Assembly (NCBI RefSeq): GCF_036687315.1
Contig: NZ_CP144683.1
Location: 2,054,001-2,118,000, forward strand
Direction: 5' to 3'
Length of the DNA: 64,000 bases
Source: Sphingopyxis sp. TUF1
Lineage (GTDB): Bacteria > Pseudomonadota > Alphaproteobacteria > Sphingomonadales > Sphingomonadaceae
Shown: one piece after another, positions 49,688 to 58,632 of the stretch
Position numbering within the stretch: position 1 is the first letter of the stretch
How the letters are laid out: each line of letters starts with the position of its first letter
Position numbers and translations under genes: made by a program
Notes under the pieces: generated by a model
What the model saw: only the letters and a program-made list of their open reading frames with translations
What the model was told of the DNA's origin: nothing
Databases searched by the model: none

Positions 49688-52405
49688 ATGACCATCCTCG
49701 ACGCTTCCGCGCGCCAGTCCGCGCTCGACCGGCTGACTGCCAATGCGCCTTTTCTCGCGCGGCTGGCCGATCTCAACCCCGATGATGTGACGCGCTTCCT
49801 GGCCGACGGCACCGATGCCGCGCTCGCCGCGGTATCGCCGCCCGCGACCGACGACGACATCGTGCGCACGCTTCGCCAGTGGCGCGGACGGACTGCGCTG
49901 CTCCTTGCGCTCGGCGATCTGTCGGGCGAGCATGACGTCAGGACGACGACGCGCCTCCTGTCCGATTTCGCCGACCGCGCCTGCGACATCGCGCTCACCG
50001 CGGCCTTTGCCGAGCGCGTCCCTGACGAGCAACCGCGCGGGCTGTCGGTGATCGCGCTCGGCAAGCTCGGCAGCCACGAACTCAACTATTCGTCGGACAT
50101 CGACCCGATCCTGATCTTCGACCCCGAAACGCTGCCACGGCGATTGCGCGACGATCCGGGCGAGGCGGCGGTGCGGATCGCGCGGCGGATGGTCGAGATA
50201 TTGTCGGCGCGCACCGCCGACGGCCATGTGCTGCGCGTCGACCTGCGCCTCCGCCCGCACCCCGAAGTGACGCCGATCGTGCTGCCAGAAAACGCCGCCA
50301 TCTCTTACTATGAATCCGAAGCTCTCGCGTGGGAGCAGGCGGCCTTCATCCGCAGCCGCGCGTCGGCGGGCGACCGCGCGCTCGGTGCGCGCTTCCTGTC
50401 GGCGATTCAGCCCTTCATCTGGCGGCGCAGCCTCGATTTTCGCCAGCTCAAGGAAATCGGCGCGATGAGCGACCGGATCCGCGACCATTTCGCGCAAGGG
50501 CAGGCCTTCGGCCCCGGCTATGATCTGAAGCGCGGCCGCGGCGGCATTCGCGAGATCGAATTTTTCGCGCAGGTTCACCAGCTCATCTATGGCGGGCGCG
50601 ACCCGTCGCTGCGCGCCCCCGCAACCGTCGATGCGCTTGCGGCGCTCGCCGCGGCAGGCCGGATCGAGGGCGATCTCGCGGCGCGGCTGTCGGGCCATTA
50701 TGCGACGCTCCGCCGGATCGAGCATCGGCTGCAGATGATCGAGGACCAGCAGACCCATGGCCTGCCGACGCAGGCCGCGGCGCTCGATGGCGTGGCGCGT
50801 CTCGATGGCCTCGCCGATGGTGCGGCGCTGCTCGCCGCTCTCGAACCCGTCGCCGCCGATGTTGCCGCCTGTTACGACCGGCTGGTCGTCGAACGCGCGG
50901 CGACGACCGGCCTGCCGCGCGACGACGAAATGCTGGCGGGCCGCCTGGCCGCGGCCGGGTTCGATCCGCCCGAGGCCGCACTGCGCACGATCGCCGAGTG
51001 GCGCGGCGGCAAGCTGCGCGCGCTGCGCAGTCCGGCGGCGCTCGAGGCGCTGGAGACGGTGCTGCCCGAACTCGTCCGTGCGATCGGCGCCGCGCCCGAT
51101 CCGCAGGCAACGCTGCTCCGCTTCGACAAGCTCGTCGCGGGGCTGCCTAGTGCAGTGGGTTTTTTCCACCTGCTCGCGGCGCAACCCGAACTGGCGAAGG
51201 TCGCGACGCGCATCCTCTCGCTCGCGCCGACGCTCGCCGACGCGCTGGGCGCGCGCGTCGAGCTGATCGAGGGGTTGATCGACAAGCGCGCGTTCGAGGC
51301 ACCGGCGACCAAGGCCGATCTGCTTGCCGAATGGGCGCCGGGGCTGGCGGGGCTCGACTATGAACGCTTGCTCGACCGCGTGCGCGACCGCGTAGGCGAG
51401 CGGCGCTTTGCCTATGGTGTCCAGCTGATCGCCGGGGCGAACGACCCGCTCGCTATCGCCTGCGGTTATTCGGAGCTGGCCGAGGCAGCGCTGCAGGTGC
51501 TCGCCGATGCGACCGTCGCCGAATTTGTCGAAGCGCACGGGCGGGTGCCGGGTAGCGAACTGGTCGTGCTCGCGCTCGGGCGGCTCGGCGGGCGCGCGCT
51601 CACCCACGCGTCCGACCTCGACCTCATCTACCTTTTCACCGGCGATCATCTTGCCGAATCGAATGGACCGCGTCCCCTGGGTGCGACGACCTATTACAAT
51701 CGCCTCGCGCAGCGCGTGACCGCGGCGATGTCGGTACCGACCGCGGCGGGCAAGCTGTACGACGTCGACACGCGGCTGCGCCCGCAAGGGGCGCAGGGGC
51801 CGCTCGTCGTCACGCTCGACAGCTTCGCGCGCTACCAGCGCGAGGAGGCATGGACGTGGGAGCATATGGCGCTGCTGCGCGCGCGGCCGGTCTATGGGTC
51901 GGACGCCGCGCGCGCCGAGTTGCAACGCATCATCGACGATCTGCTCGCCGCGCCGCGCGATCGCGACGCCGTGGCAAGCGATGCGGCGGCGATGCGCGAC
52001 AAGATCGCCGCGCACAAGCCGCCGCAGGGCCCGCTCGACATCAAGGGCGGGCCCGGCGGGCTCGTCGACCTGGAGTTTGCGATGCAGGTGATCCAGCTCG
52101 CAACCGGGCGCTGCCACGATCCCAACATCGGATCGGCGCTCGCCTGCATGAAGGTCGACGGGCTGGCGCCGGCCGCGATCTGCGACGCATATGGCCTGCT
52201 CGCGCGGATGCTGGTGATGCTGCGCCTCACGGCGCCCGAGGGTGAACCTGCGACGGCCGCCGCGCGTCAGCTGGTCGCCAGCCAGTGCGGCGAACCCGGC
52301 TGGTCGCAGCTGCTTGCCGCGCACGATGCGGCGCGGCAGGAGATTGCGAGCTGGTGGGCCTCGATTCGGCCTGCCGCCCCCGCGGAACAGGAGAAACAGA
52401 CATGA
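49688..52405 (+). CDS. glnE: Bifunctional glutamine synthetase adenylyltransferase/adenylyl-removing enzyme
   Basis: GlnE adenylylates and deadenylylates glutamine synthetase according to nitrogen status. The 905 aa protein has two nucleotidyltransferase domains, one per half. The first contains GSHELNYSSDIDPI (the deadenylylating half), the second GGRALTHASDLDLIYL (adenylylating half), each with the GS/GG-x-x-(L)-x-x-x-SD-x-D signature. GlnD-type helical regions lie between. Length is a little shorter than E. coli GlnE but normal for the order. Its stop overlaps the ATG of bcp. Confidence 0.96.
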   Translation: MTILDASARQSALDRLTANAPFLARLADLNPDDVTRFLADGTDAALAAVSPPATDDDIVRTLRQWRGRTALLLALGDLSGEHDVRTTTRLLSDFADRACDIALTAAFAERVPDEQPRGLSVIALGKLGSHELNYSSDIDPILIFDPETLPRRLRDDPGEAAVRIARRMVEILSARTADGHVLRVDLRLRPHPEVTPIVLPENAAISYYESEALAWEQAAFIRSRASAGDRALGARFLSAIQPFIWRRSLDFRQLKEIGAMSDRIRDHFAQGQAFGPGYDLKRGRGGIREIEFFAQVHQLIYGGRDPSLRAPATVDALAALAAAGRIEGDLAARLSGHYATLRRIEHRLQMIEDQQTHGLPTQAAALDGVARLDGLADGAALLAALEPVAADVAACYDRLVVERAATTGLPRDDEMLAGRLAAAGFDPPEAALRTIAEWRGGKLRALRSPAALEALETVLPELVRAIGAAPDPQATLLRFDKLVAGLPSAVGFFHLLAAQPELAKVATRILSLAPTLADALGARVELIEGLIDKRAFEAPATKADLLAEWAPGLAGLDYERLLDRVRDRVGERRFAYGVQLIAGANDPLAIACGYSELAEAALQVLADATVAEFVEAHGRVPGSELVVLALGRLGGRALTHASDLDLIYLFTGDHLAESNGPRPLGATTYYNRLAQRVTAAMSVPTAAGKLYDVDTRLRPQGAQGPLVVTLDSFARYQREEAWTWEHMALLRARPVYGSDAARAELQRIIDDLLAAPRDRDAVASDAAAMRDKIAAHKPPQGPLDIKGGPGGLVDLEFAMQVIQLATGRCHDPNIGSALACMKVDGLAPAAICDAYGLLARMLVMLRLTAPEGEPATAAARQLVASQCGEPGWSQLLAAHDAARQEIASWWASIRPAAPAEQEKQT

Positions 52406-52869
52406 GCACGCTCGCGATCGGCGACCCCATCCCCGAGGTGAAACTTCTCGATGCTGACGGCGCGGCAATCGACCTTGCCGCCATGAAAGGTGCGCCGCTG
52501 GTCGTCTATTTCTATCCCAAGGCCGACACGCCGGGCTGCACCACCGAGGCGCAGGATTTCACGCGGCTCGCGCCTGATTTTGCGCACCTGAATGCGCAGG
52601 TGCTCGCCGTGTCGCGCGACGCCCCGGCGAAGCTCTGCAAGTTCCGCGACAAATATGGGCTGACCGTCCGCCTCGCCTCGGATGAAGACGGCACGGTGTG
52701 CGAAGCCTTTGGTACCTGGGTCGAGAAGCAGAATTACGGACGCACCTATATGGGCATCGAACGCTCGACCTTCCTCTTCGGCCGCGACGGGAAACTGGCG
52801 AAAGAATGGCGCAAGGTGCGCGTGAAGGGTCATGCCGACGCAGTGCTGGAGGCGGCGAAGGCGCTTTGA
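52402..52869 (+). CDS. bcp: Thiol peroxidase of the Bcp/PrxQ family
   Basis: A 155 aa peroxiredoxin. The peroxidatic cysteine is C46 in ADTPGCTTEAQDF. The resolving cysteine found five residues later in E. coli Bcp is replaced (E-A-Q), but C79 (KLCKFRDKYGL) could serve instead, as in the PrxQ subtype. It reduces hydrogen and lipid peroxides using thioredoxin. ATGA overlap with glnE and a TGATG overlap with the following gene make a tightly coupled trio. Otherwise ordinary. Confidence 0.93.
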   Translation: MSTLAIGDPIPEVKLLDADGAAIDLAAMKGAPLVVYFYPKADTPGCTTEAQDFTRLAPDFAHLNAQVLAVSRDAPAKLCKFRDKYGLTVRLASDEDGTVCEAFGTWVEKQNYGRTYMGIERSTFLFGRDGKLAKEWRKVRVKGHADAVLEAAKAL

Positions 52870-53660
52870 TGACCACGCTCGGCGAAGCCGCGCGCGCGGT
52901 GCTGACGACCGCGGACCCGCACGCAAAGCGCCGCGCCGCGCGCGGTTTGGCGCGCGCGTGGCGGCGCGGCGAGCTTGCGCACCGCTGCGACACGCCTATG
53001 CCCGACCGGCCCGCATGGCCCGACCGGCCCGAATTGCTCGCGCCCGCGCAGATGCCGCGCCGCCGCAAGGGCGGGTCGGAGCGCGGCCGGATCGCGATGC
53101 TCCACGCGCTCGCACATATCGAATTCGTCGCGATCGATCTGGCGGTCGATCTGGTCGGGCGATTCGGGGGCGAATTTCCGCGGGGGTTCGTCGACGACTG
53201 GATCGGCGTCGCCGCCGACGAGGCGATGCACTTTGCGCTGCTCGACCGGCGGCTGCGCCAGCTTGGCAGCTTTTACGGCGACCTGCCTGCGCACGCCGGA
53301 TTGTGGGAAGCGGCCGAGGTGACGCGCGACGATGCGCTCGCGCGGCTCGCGATCGTGCCGATGGTGCTGGAGGCGCGCGGGCTCGACGTCACTCCGGCGA
53401 CGGTCGACCGCTTCCGCGCCGTCGGCGATGAGGCGTCGGCCAGGATTTTATCGCGCATTTACAACGACGAAATCCGCCATGTGCGCGCGGGCACAGACTG
53501 GTTCCGGCAAAAGTGCGATGAAATGGGATTCAACGTCGTCGAAACGTGGCAGGCGCTCGTAAAATCGCGCTTTCGCGGCAGCTTGAAACCACCGTTCAAC
53601 GACTCGGCGCGCACTCGCGCCGGTTTAACGCAAGAATTCTACGCTGTTATTGCTTCGTAA
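52869..53660 (+). CDS. DUF455 ferritin-like protein
   Basis: A 263 aa protein with a ferritin-like core: MLHALAHIEFVAIDLAVDLV, AADEAMHFALLDRRLRQLGS, MVLEARGLDVTPATVDRFRA and YNDEIRHVRAGTDWFRQKCD carry the E-x-x-H type iron ligands. DUF455 is a family without a settled function, sometimes linked to tRNA-modifying or oxygen-dependent enzymes. It overlaps bcp, so a peroxide- or iron-related job is a reasonable inference. An N-terminal helical extension is basic. Confidence 0.88.
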   Translation: MTTLGEAARAVLTTADPHAKRRAARGLARAWRRGELAHRCDTPMPDRPAWPDRPELLAPAQMPRRRKGGSERGRIAMLHALAHIEFVAIDLAVDLVGRFGGEFPRGFVDDWIGVAADEAMHFALLDRRLRQLGSFYGDLPAHAGLWEAAEVTRDDALARLAIVPMVLEARGLDVTPATVDRFRAVGDEASARILSRIYNDEIRHVRAGTDWFRQKCDEMGFNVVETWQALVKSRFRGSLKPPFNDSARTRAGLTQEFYAVIAS

Positions 53661-53775
53661 GGATTGGAGCAGCACACAGGCTTCCGCGGGGGATGAGCAA
53701 TCATCCAAACCAAGAAAACCGGCACCAAGGCCCAGTTTCGGGTTTTGGCGACATGGCAAACGCGGGGTCGTTGTT

Positions 53776-54477
53776 TTGAAGAACATTCTACTGGCGCAAA
53801 AGTTGCACCAAGTCGCAATTTTCTGCGCGGCAGCCTGTTTCGGATTGGCCACGCCGGCCGTCCACGCCGCCGAAACCAGCGCCGATGCTGGCATCATCGT
53901 TCCCGACGAACCCGATGACGACAGCTTCACGGCTGGCACCCCGGCGGTTGGTGAAGACAGCGAAGCACGCGCGATTTTTCAGGCGTGGAAGCGCCTCGAC
54001 ACCGGACTGACCGCGTCGATCGGCGTTGCGGTGCCCTCGCGCCGCCCCATTGAACAGATGTCGCTTTCGTCATCCTATGGGATGCGCGTCCATCCGATCA
54101 CCGGCAAGGTCGCGCGCCACAATGGCATCGACATTCCGGCCGCGCACGGCACCCCCATTTTCGCCACCGCCGACGGCATCGTCGGCCGCGCCCAGCGCCT
54201 TGGCGGCTATGGCAATTATGTCGAAATCGAACATGGCAACGCGATCCAGACGCGCTACGGCCATATGTCCTCTTACGTTGTCCGTTCGGGGCAACAGGTG
54301 AAGAAGGGCGAGATCATCGGTTACGTCGGCTCTACCGGCCGCTCGACGGGCAACCACCTCCATTATGAAGTCCGCATCGAAGGCGCACCGGTCAATCCGA
54401 TGCCGTTCGTCCGCTCGGACCAGATGGCGATCGCTGCGATCACCGGCAAGAATGTCGCGATGGGCGGTCCCGAATAA
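53776..54477 (+). CDS. Exported M23-family metallopeptidase (LytM domain)
   Basis: A 233 aa protein with a signal peptide (MKNILLAQKLHQVAIFCAAA + CFGLATPAVHAAETS) and a C-terminal LytM/M23 domain. The zinc ligands are in SSYGMRVHPITGKVARHNGID, and the HxH in NHLHYEVR completes the site. These enzymes cleave peptidoglycan or act as activators of amidases. No ATG lies in frame at the right place, so TTG at 53776 is taken because it gives a well-formed signal peptide. A hairpin terminator follows. Confidence 0.85.
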   Translation: MKNILLAQKLHQVAIFCAAACFGLATPAVHAAETSADAGIIVPDEPDDDSFTAGTPAVGEDSEARAIFQAWKRLDTGLTASIGVAVPSRRPIEQMSLSSSYGMRVHPITGKVARHNGIDIPAAHGTPIFATADGIVGRAQRLGGYGNYVEIEHGNAIQTRYGHMSSYVVRSGQQVKKGEIIGYVGSTGRSTGNHLHYEVRIEGAPVNPMPFVRSDQMAIAAITGKNVAMGGPE

Positions 54478-54510
54478 AGATCAGTAAGGCTTAAAGAGGT
54501 CGGAGAGGAG

Positions 54511-54550
54511 AGGGCGCTCGACGGTTGAAGCCGGGGCGCCCTTTTCTTTT
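54511..54550 (+). terminator. Intrinsic terminator after the M23 peptidase gene
   Basis: AGGGCGC and GCGCCCT form a 7-bp stem with an 18-base loop, followed by a TTTTCTTTT tail. It is 33 bases downstream of the peptidase stop and just before erpA, a classical terminator layout. Confidence 0.7.
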
Positions 54551-54575
54551 GCGCACGACGCCCTATCTTGCCGCC

Positions 54576-54917
54576 ATGGCCACACAGATTTCCGACATCA
54601 CGCTGTCGCCCGCCGCTGCGGCGCGCGTCCGCTGGATCGCCGACCGCAAGGGTGATGCAGAGGCAGCGCTCCGCCTCGCGGTCGATGGCGGCGGCTGTTC
54701 GGGCTTCACCTATCGCTTCGGCCTCGCCGAAAGCATCGATGCCGATGACATCGTCACCGAAACCGACGGGGTAAAACTGGTCGTCGATCCGGTCAGCATC
54801 GACCTGGTCCGCGGCTGCACCGTCGATTTCGTCGATTCGCTCGGCGGATCGTCTTTCAAGGTCGAAAATCCCAACGCGGCGTCAGGCTGCGGCTGCGGGT
54901 CCAGTTTCGCGATCTGA
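54576..54917 (+). CDS. erpA: A-type iron-sulfur carrier (ErpA/IscA)
   Basis: A 113 aa A-type carrier that inserts Fe-S clusters into target proteins. The three ligand cysteines are visible: VDGGGCSGFTYRF (first Cys), then the C-terminal SGCGCGSS (two Cys). The characteristic core RLAVDGGGCSG and SFKVENPNAASGCGCGSSF supports ErpA over IscA, though the assignment within the family is not certain. The ATG at 54576 is preferred to the longer frame. No isc or suf genes are nearby. Confidence 0.9.
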   Translation: MATQISDITLSPAAAARVRWIADRKGDAEAALRLAVDGGGCSGFTYRFGLAESIDADDIVTETDGVKLVVDPVSIDLVRGCTVDFVDSLGGSSFKVENPNAASGCGCGSSFAI

Positions 54918-54930
54918 GCCCGCCTGTCTT

Positions 54931-55046
54931 CCGTTCGTGCAGAGTCCCTCGACTGCCTTGCAGGCGCTCGGGAGAGCCTTGTCGAAGCACCGTCCTTCTT
55001 TTAGGCAGAAGAAAGAACGGCCCTTCGACAAGCTCAGGGCGAACGG
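54931..55046. repeat. Dispersed 'CCTTCGACAAGCTCAGGGCG' repeat, copy 2, in a composite inverted unit
   Basis: A perfect copy of the 26-base repeat seen at 9935 (here 55021-55046). It ends a block whose left edge CCGTTCG (54931) is the complement of its right edge CGAACGG, and which contains a second, degenerate inward-facing copy (CTTGTCGAAG). The block ends 17 bases before the xth start codon. Confidence 0.75.
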
Positions 55047-55062
55047 AAAGTGACGGCATTTC

Positions 55063-55839
55063 GTGTCCCTGAAAATCGCGACCTTCAATATCAATGGGAT
55101 CAAGGCCCGGCTGCCGCGCCTGGTCGAATGGCTCGAAGAAACGCAGCCCGACGTCGCCTGCCTGCAGGAACTGAAATCGAGCGACGAGACGATGCCGACC
55201 AGGGAGATTGAGGCGGCGGGTTACGGCTTCCTCTATCACGGCCAGAAAGGCTTCAACGGCGTAGCTATCCTCGCCAAGGGCACGCAGCCGGTTGAGGTGC
55301 AGCGCGGGCTGGCGGGCGAGGATGAGGACGAGCAGTCGCGTTATCTGGAGGCCGACGTTCACGGCATCCGCGTCGCGTCGATCTACCTGCCCAACGGCAA
55401 TCCGCAGCCGGGGCCCAAGTTTGATTACAAGCTGCGCTGGATGGCGCGGCTGCGCGAACGCGCGAAGGCCTTGCTCGCTGCCGAAATCCCGACAGTCCTT
55501 GCCGGCGACTATAACGTCATCCCGCACGACGACGACGTCTGGGACCCACGTGCGATGGCGACCGACGCGCTGATGCAGCCCGAATCGCGCGACGCCTATT
55601 TTCGCCTGCTCGGCGACGGCTGGACCGACGCGCTGCGCAGCCGTCACCCGGCTGGGCATGTCTGGACCTATTGGGATTATCAGGCAGGGGCCTGGCAACG
55701 CGACCACGGCTTCCGCATCGACCATCTGCTGCTCAGCCCCGCACTCGCCGACCGGCTGATCGATGCCGGCGTCGACAAGGATCATCGCGGCCGCGAAAAG
55801 GCGAGCGATCACGCGCCGACCTGGGCGGCACTGTTGTGA
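55063..55839 (+). CDS. xthA: Exodeoxyribonuclease III
   Basis: An AP endonuclease and 3'-5' exonuclease for base-excision repair. The 258 aa product shows the exonuclease-III signatures: LKIATFNINGIKARLPRLV, DVACLQELKSSDETMP with the metal Glu, GDYNVIPHDDDVWDP, and the C-terminal IDHLLLSPALADRL and RGREKASDHAPTWAALL with the catalytic Asp and His. A GTG start is used because the N-terminal motif begins immediately after it. It is convergent with the GNAT-like gene (4-base gap). Confidence 0.93.
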   Translation: MSLKIATFNINGIKARLPRLVEWLEETQPDVACLQELKSSDETMPTREIEAAGYGFLYHGQKGFNGVAILAKGTQPVEVQRGLAGEDEDEQSRYLEADVHGIRVASIYLPNGNPQPGPKFDYKLRWMARLRERAKALLAAEIPTVLAGDYNVIPHDDDVWDPRAMATDALMQPESRDAYFRLLGDGWTDALRSRHPAGHVWTYWDYQAGAWQRDHGFRIDHLLLSPALADRLIDAGVDKDHRGREKASDHAPTWAALL

Positions 55840-55843
55840 ACCG

Positions 55844-57013
55844 TCAGGTTAGCGGCTTGTCGTAAATCTGATACACGCGGTTCACGCGCGCATCGATTGC
55901 GGCCGCGACCGCGTTCATTCCCTGATTGTCGTCGAGGACCCAGCCGATGTCGCCCTGTTCGGCGGCGTAATCGCGCACCGCGTCGCGGCGGATAAGCTCG
56001 ATCATCATGAAGGCGAGCGTGCTTGCCATGCGGCTGTTCTGCAATTTCTTGACCACGCCCATCAGCGGCACGCGCAGGCGGCGGCTCTTGGGCCTGCGTA
56101 GCCACCAGAGCAGGCGCGCCCAGTTGAAGGGCAGCAGCGATCCGTCCATGTCGATCAGCAGCTGATTGATGTCGGGCAGCACGATCATGAACGCCACCGG
56201 CTCGCCGTCGAGTTCGGCGACGCGGATGAGATCCTCGAACACAATGTCCTTCAATTTCTTGCCGACAAAGGCGATCTCGCTGTCGGTCAGCGGAACAAAA
56301 CCCCAATTGTCCGACCAGGCATCATTCAAGATGCCCATGATCAGCCGCGCTTCGGCGTCGAACTTCCGTTTATCGACGCGGCGGATGCGGATGCGCTCAT
56401 TCTTCTCGCCCGCGGCGACGATGCGGTTGACCAGCGGCGGAAAGCCGTCGACGATATCCACGATGAAATTCTTGAGCTGCTTGACGGGATTATATCCCGC
56501 CCCCTCGATCCATGCGCGATAGAGCGGGCTGTTGTGGCCGAGCATGATCGTCGGCGGCGTTTCGAATCCTTCGATCAGCAGGCCAGGTTCATCCCAGATT
56601 GAAATTGAGAGGGGGCCGAGCGCGCGCGTCATGCCTTGTCCGCGCAGCCAGTCCTCCGCCGCGGCGATCAGCGCCGCCGCGCTCGCTTCGTCCTCGGCTT
56701 CAATCAGCCCCCAGTTGCCCGTGCCCGGCCCCATGCCCTGATCGGCGGGCTGCGCGAGCGCCAGCTCGTCGATATGCGCCGAAATGCGCCCCACCGTACG
56801 GCCGCTTCGCAGAGCAAGGAAATATTGCGCCTTGCCATGTTCGAACCACGGATTCTTGCCGGGGGTCAGCAGGCCGTAAACCTCGCCCTTCAGCGGCGGC
56901 ACCCACGCCGGATCGCCGCGGTTGAGCCGATACGCCAGCTCGACGAACTCGCGCAGGTCGTTCTTGTTCCTGACCGGATGGATCGTGACCGGGCCTTCGT
57001 CGTGCGCGCTCAT
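55844..57013 (-). CDS. GNAT-superfamily-like protein of unknown function
   Basis: A 389 aa protein that looks like a large acyl-CoA N-acyltransferase-fold protein. It has ITIHPVRNKNDLREFVELAY-like N-terminal strands, FLALRSGRTVGRISAHID and ALGPLSISIWDEPGLLIEGF, followed by a second globular half (FAMMIELIRRDAVRDYAAEQ-like, ending NRVYQIYDKPLT). I do not recognise a characterised family; similar proteins are often labelled only 'N-acetyltransferase' or hypothetical. It is divergent from the desaturase with a 116 bp shared promoter region, so a link to lipid metabolism is possible but unproven. Confidence 0.7.
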   Translation of the reverse strand: MSAHDEGPVTIHPVRNKNDLREFVELAYRLNRGDPAWVPPLKGEVYGLLTPGKNPWFEHGKAQYFLALRSGRTVGRISAHIDELALAQPADQGMGPGTGNWGLIEAEDEASAAALIAAAEDWLRGQGMTRALGPLSISIWDEPGLLIEGFETPPTIMLGHNSPLYRAWIEGAGYNPVKQLKNFIVDIVDGFPPLVNRIVAAGEKNERIRIRRVDKRKFDAEARLIMGILNDAWSDNWGFVPLTDSEIAFVGKKLKDIVFEDLIRVAELDGEPVAFMIVLPDINQLLIDMDGSLLPFNWARLLWWLRRPKSRRLRVPLMGVVKKLQNSRMASTLAFMMIELIRRDAVRDYAAEQGDIGWVLDDNQGMNAVAAAIDARVNRVYQIYDKPLT

Positions 57014-57129
57014 ATTGGTTCCTGAAAAGCCAATCCTATATTTGAAGCGACGCATTAGGGCATAGAATTGGCGCTGGCGACCCGCTTTCGGCCATTTTGC
57101 TGCCACGAAGCTATGGTTTTGGAGCCGCT

Positions 57130-58236
57130 ATGACGACGATCAATCCCTCCGCCGATCGGGTCGCGACTCCTTTTGCGCCCTTGGCCCCGAAGATTGCCAA
57201 ATCCGCAATTGCGGACGACATGGCGATGCTCCGCGCGGCGTCGGAACTGACGCGCGATCTGGTGCAGCCGAGCGCGCGGATTTACTGGACCGACTTTCTC
57301 GCGTCGACTCTTATCGGCTATGCGGGCGTCGCTGCGGCGATTTTCGCGCCTTCGATCGCCTGGACGCTGGTGGCCGCAGTCATTGCGATCGTCGCGCTTT
57401 ACCGCGCGGGAAGCTTCATCCATGAACTCACCCATATCCGCAAGAACGCGCTGCCGGGCTTTCGTTTCGCGTGGAACCTGCTCGTCGGCGTGCCGCTGCT
57501 GATCCCCTCCTTCATGTATGAAGGCATCCACAGCCTGCACCACAACCGCACCAAATATGGCACGGTCGAGGACCCCGAATATCTGCCGCTCGCATTGATG
57601 AAGCCGTGGACGGTGCCGCTGTTCGTCGTCGCGGCGGCCTTCGCGCCGATCGCGCTCGTCTTTCGCTATGCGGTGCTCACCCCGCTGTCGTTTCTGATCC
57701 CGCCGCTGCGCCGGATCGTCGTCGAACGCTATTCGGGGATGATCATCAACCCGCTGTTTCGCCGCAAGGCGCCCGACGGCGACTTCCGCCGCATGTGGGC
57801 GTGGCAGGAGGGCGGCGCCTGGGCCTGGTCGACCCTGCTGATCGCCGCGGGCGTCTTCGGCTGGGTGCCGCTGCGCGCGCTCGCCATCTTCGGTGCGATT
57901 GCGGCTGCGACCTTGGTGCTCAACCAGATCCGCACGCTCGTGGCGCATCTGTGGGAAAATGACGGCGCGGTGCTGACCGTCACCGGCCAGTTCCTCGACA
58001 GCGTCAACGTGCCGCCGCCGGGCCTGCTGCCCGAGCTGTGGGCGCCGGTCGGGCTGCGCTATCATGCGCTTCACCATCTGCTGCCGGGCGTGCCCTATCA
58101 TGCGCTCGCCGAAGCGCATCGCCGCCTGAAGGACGCGCTGCCCGCCGATTCGCAATATCATGGCGCGAATTACGACAGCCTGCCGAAGCTGGTGGCGAAT
58201 CTGGTGGCGGGTTCGGCGCGTGGGGTTGCTGCCTGA
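57130..58236 (+). CDS. Fatty acid desaturase (membrane, three histidine boxes)
   Basis: A 368 aa integral membrane desaturase. The histidine boxes are intact: HELTH at residues 98-102, HSLHHN at 134-139, and RYHALHHLLPG near residue 315, with hydrophobic segments between them. Such enzymes use a di-iron centre and oxygen to introduce double bonds into acyl chains or to hydroxylate lipids. The start follows GGAG. It is divergent from the GNAT-like gene. The exact substrate and regiospecificity are unknown. Confidence 0.88.
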   Translation: MTTINPSADRVATPFAPLAPKIAKSAIADDMAMLRAASELTRDLVQPSARIYWTDFLASTLIGYAGVAAAIFAPSIAWTLVAAVIAIVALYRAGSFIHELTHIRKNALPGFRFAWNLLVGVPLLIPSFMYEGIHSLHHNRTKYGTVEDPEYLPLALMKPWTVPLFVVAAAFAPIALVFRYAVLTPLSFLIPPLRRIVVERYSGMIINPLFRRKAPDGDFRRMWAWQEGGAWAWSTLLIAAGVFGWVPLRALAIFGAIAAATLVLNQIRTLVAHLWENDGAVLTVTGQFLDSVNVPPPGLLPELWAPVGLRYHALHHLLPGVPYHALAEAHRRLKDALPADSQYHGANYDSLPKLVANLVAGSARGVAA

Positions 58237-58275
58237 ACCCAGAAAGGAAGCTCTATTGCGCCTTCGTTTCGGCGA

Positions 58276-58629
58276 CTAACAGGGGCTGACGTCGGAGTGA
58301 TCGGTCGAACAGCTTCGACGTTTTCCTGTTACCTCTGCACATCCCGATGCGCGAACGATGGCATCCAAATCCTCAAAGCCGTCCTTGGGAATGGGGCCAT
58401 ATTCAATGACACCACGTCCCCCTCCCCATTCAGGAAAGCGCGCCACCCCAATTCCCGCCTCCGCCATTTCTTGTGTCAAGTCACCCAGACACGACGAACT
58501 CCCGCTGACTGCAATTCGCCAATACGTTGCTTTCGGCGTCGCAGGATCACCACATGAAGAAAATAGAAGGCCGGATGCCAACATCACGGCTTGAGGGAAG
58601 TTTACGGTCCGTTTGGCCGATCCGGACAC
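58276..58629 (-). CDS. Hypothetical lipoprotein
   Basis: A 117 aa protein with a plausible lipoprotein leader: a basic start (MSGSAKRTVNF), a short hydrophobic run and SSC as lipobox Cys near residue 26. The rest is a small domain with several cysteines (GSSSCLGDLTQEMAEAGI, CAEVTGKRRSC). The GTG start overlaps the lptG end region; an ATG at 58584 would shorten it by 15 residues. Base composition is somewhat less GC-rich than neighbours. No family recognised. It could be a small envelope protein or an acquired gene. Confidence 0.55.
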   Translation of the reverse strand: MSGSAKRTVNFPQAVMLASGLLFSSCGDPATPKATYWRIAVSGSSSCLGDLTQEMAEAGIGVARFPEWGGGRGVIEYGPIPKDGFEDLDAIVRASGCAEVTGKRRSCSTDHSDVSPC

Positions 58630-58632
58630 GCC

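Noticed and set aside
49433..52468. 1011-codon minus-strand open frame opposite glnE
   Set aside because: Its length is unremarkable for antisense GC-rich DNA and it has no motifs. GlnE on the plus strand has both nucleotidyltransferase signatures.
53694..53779. Short ATG frame before the M23 peptidase
   Set aside because: It ends after 28 residues (MSNHPNQENRHQG...) without features, overlaps the TTG-started signal peptide and looks like chance.
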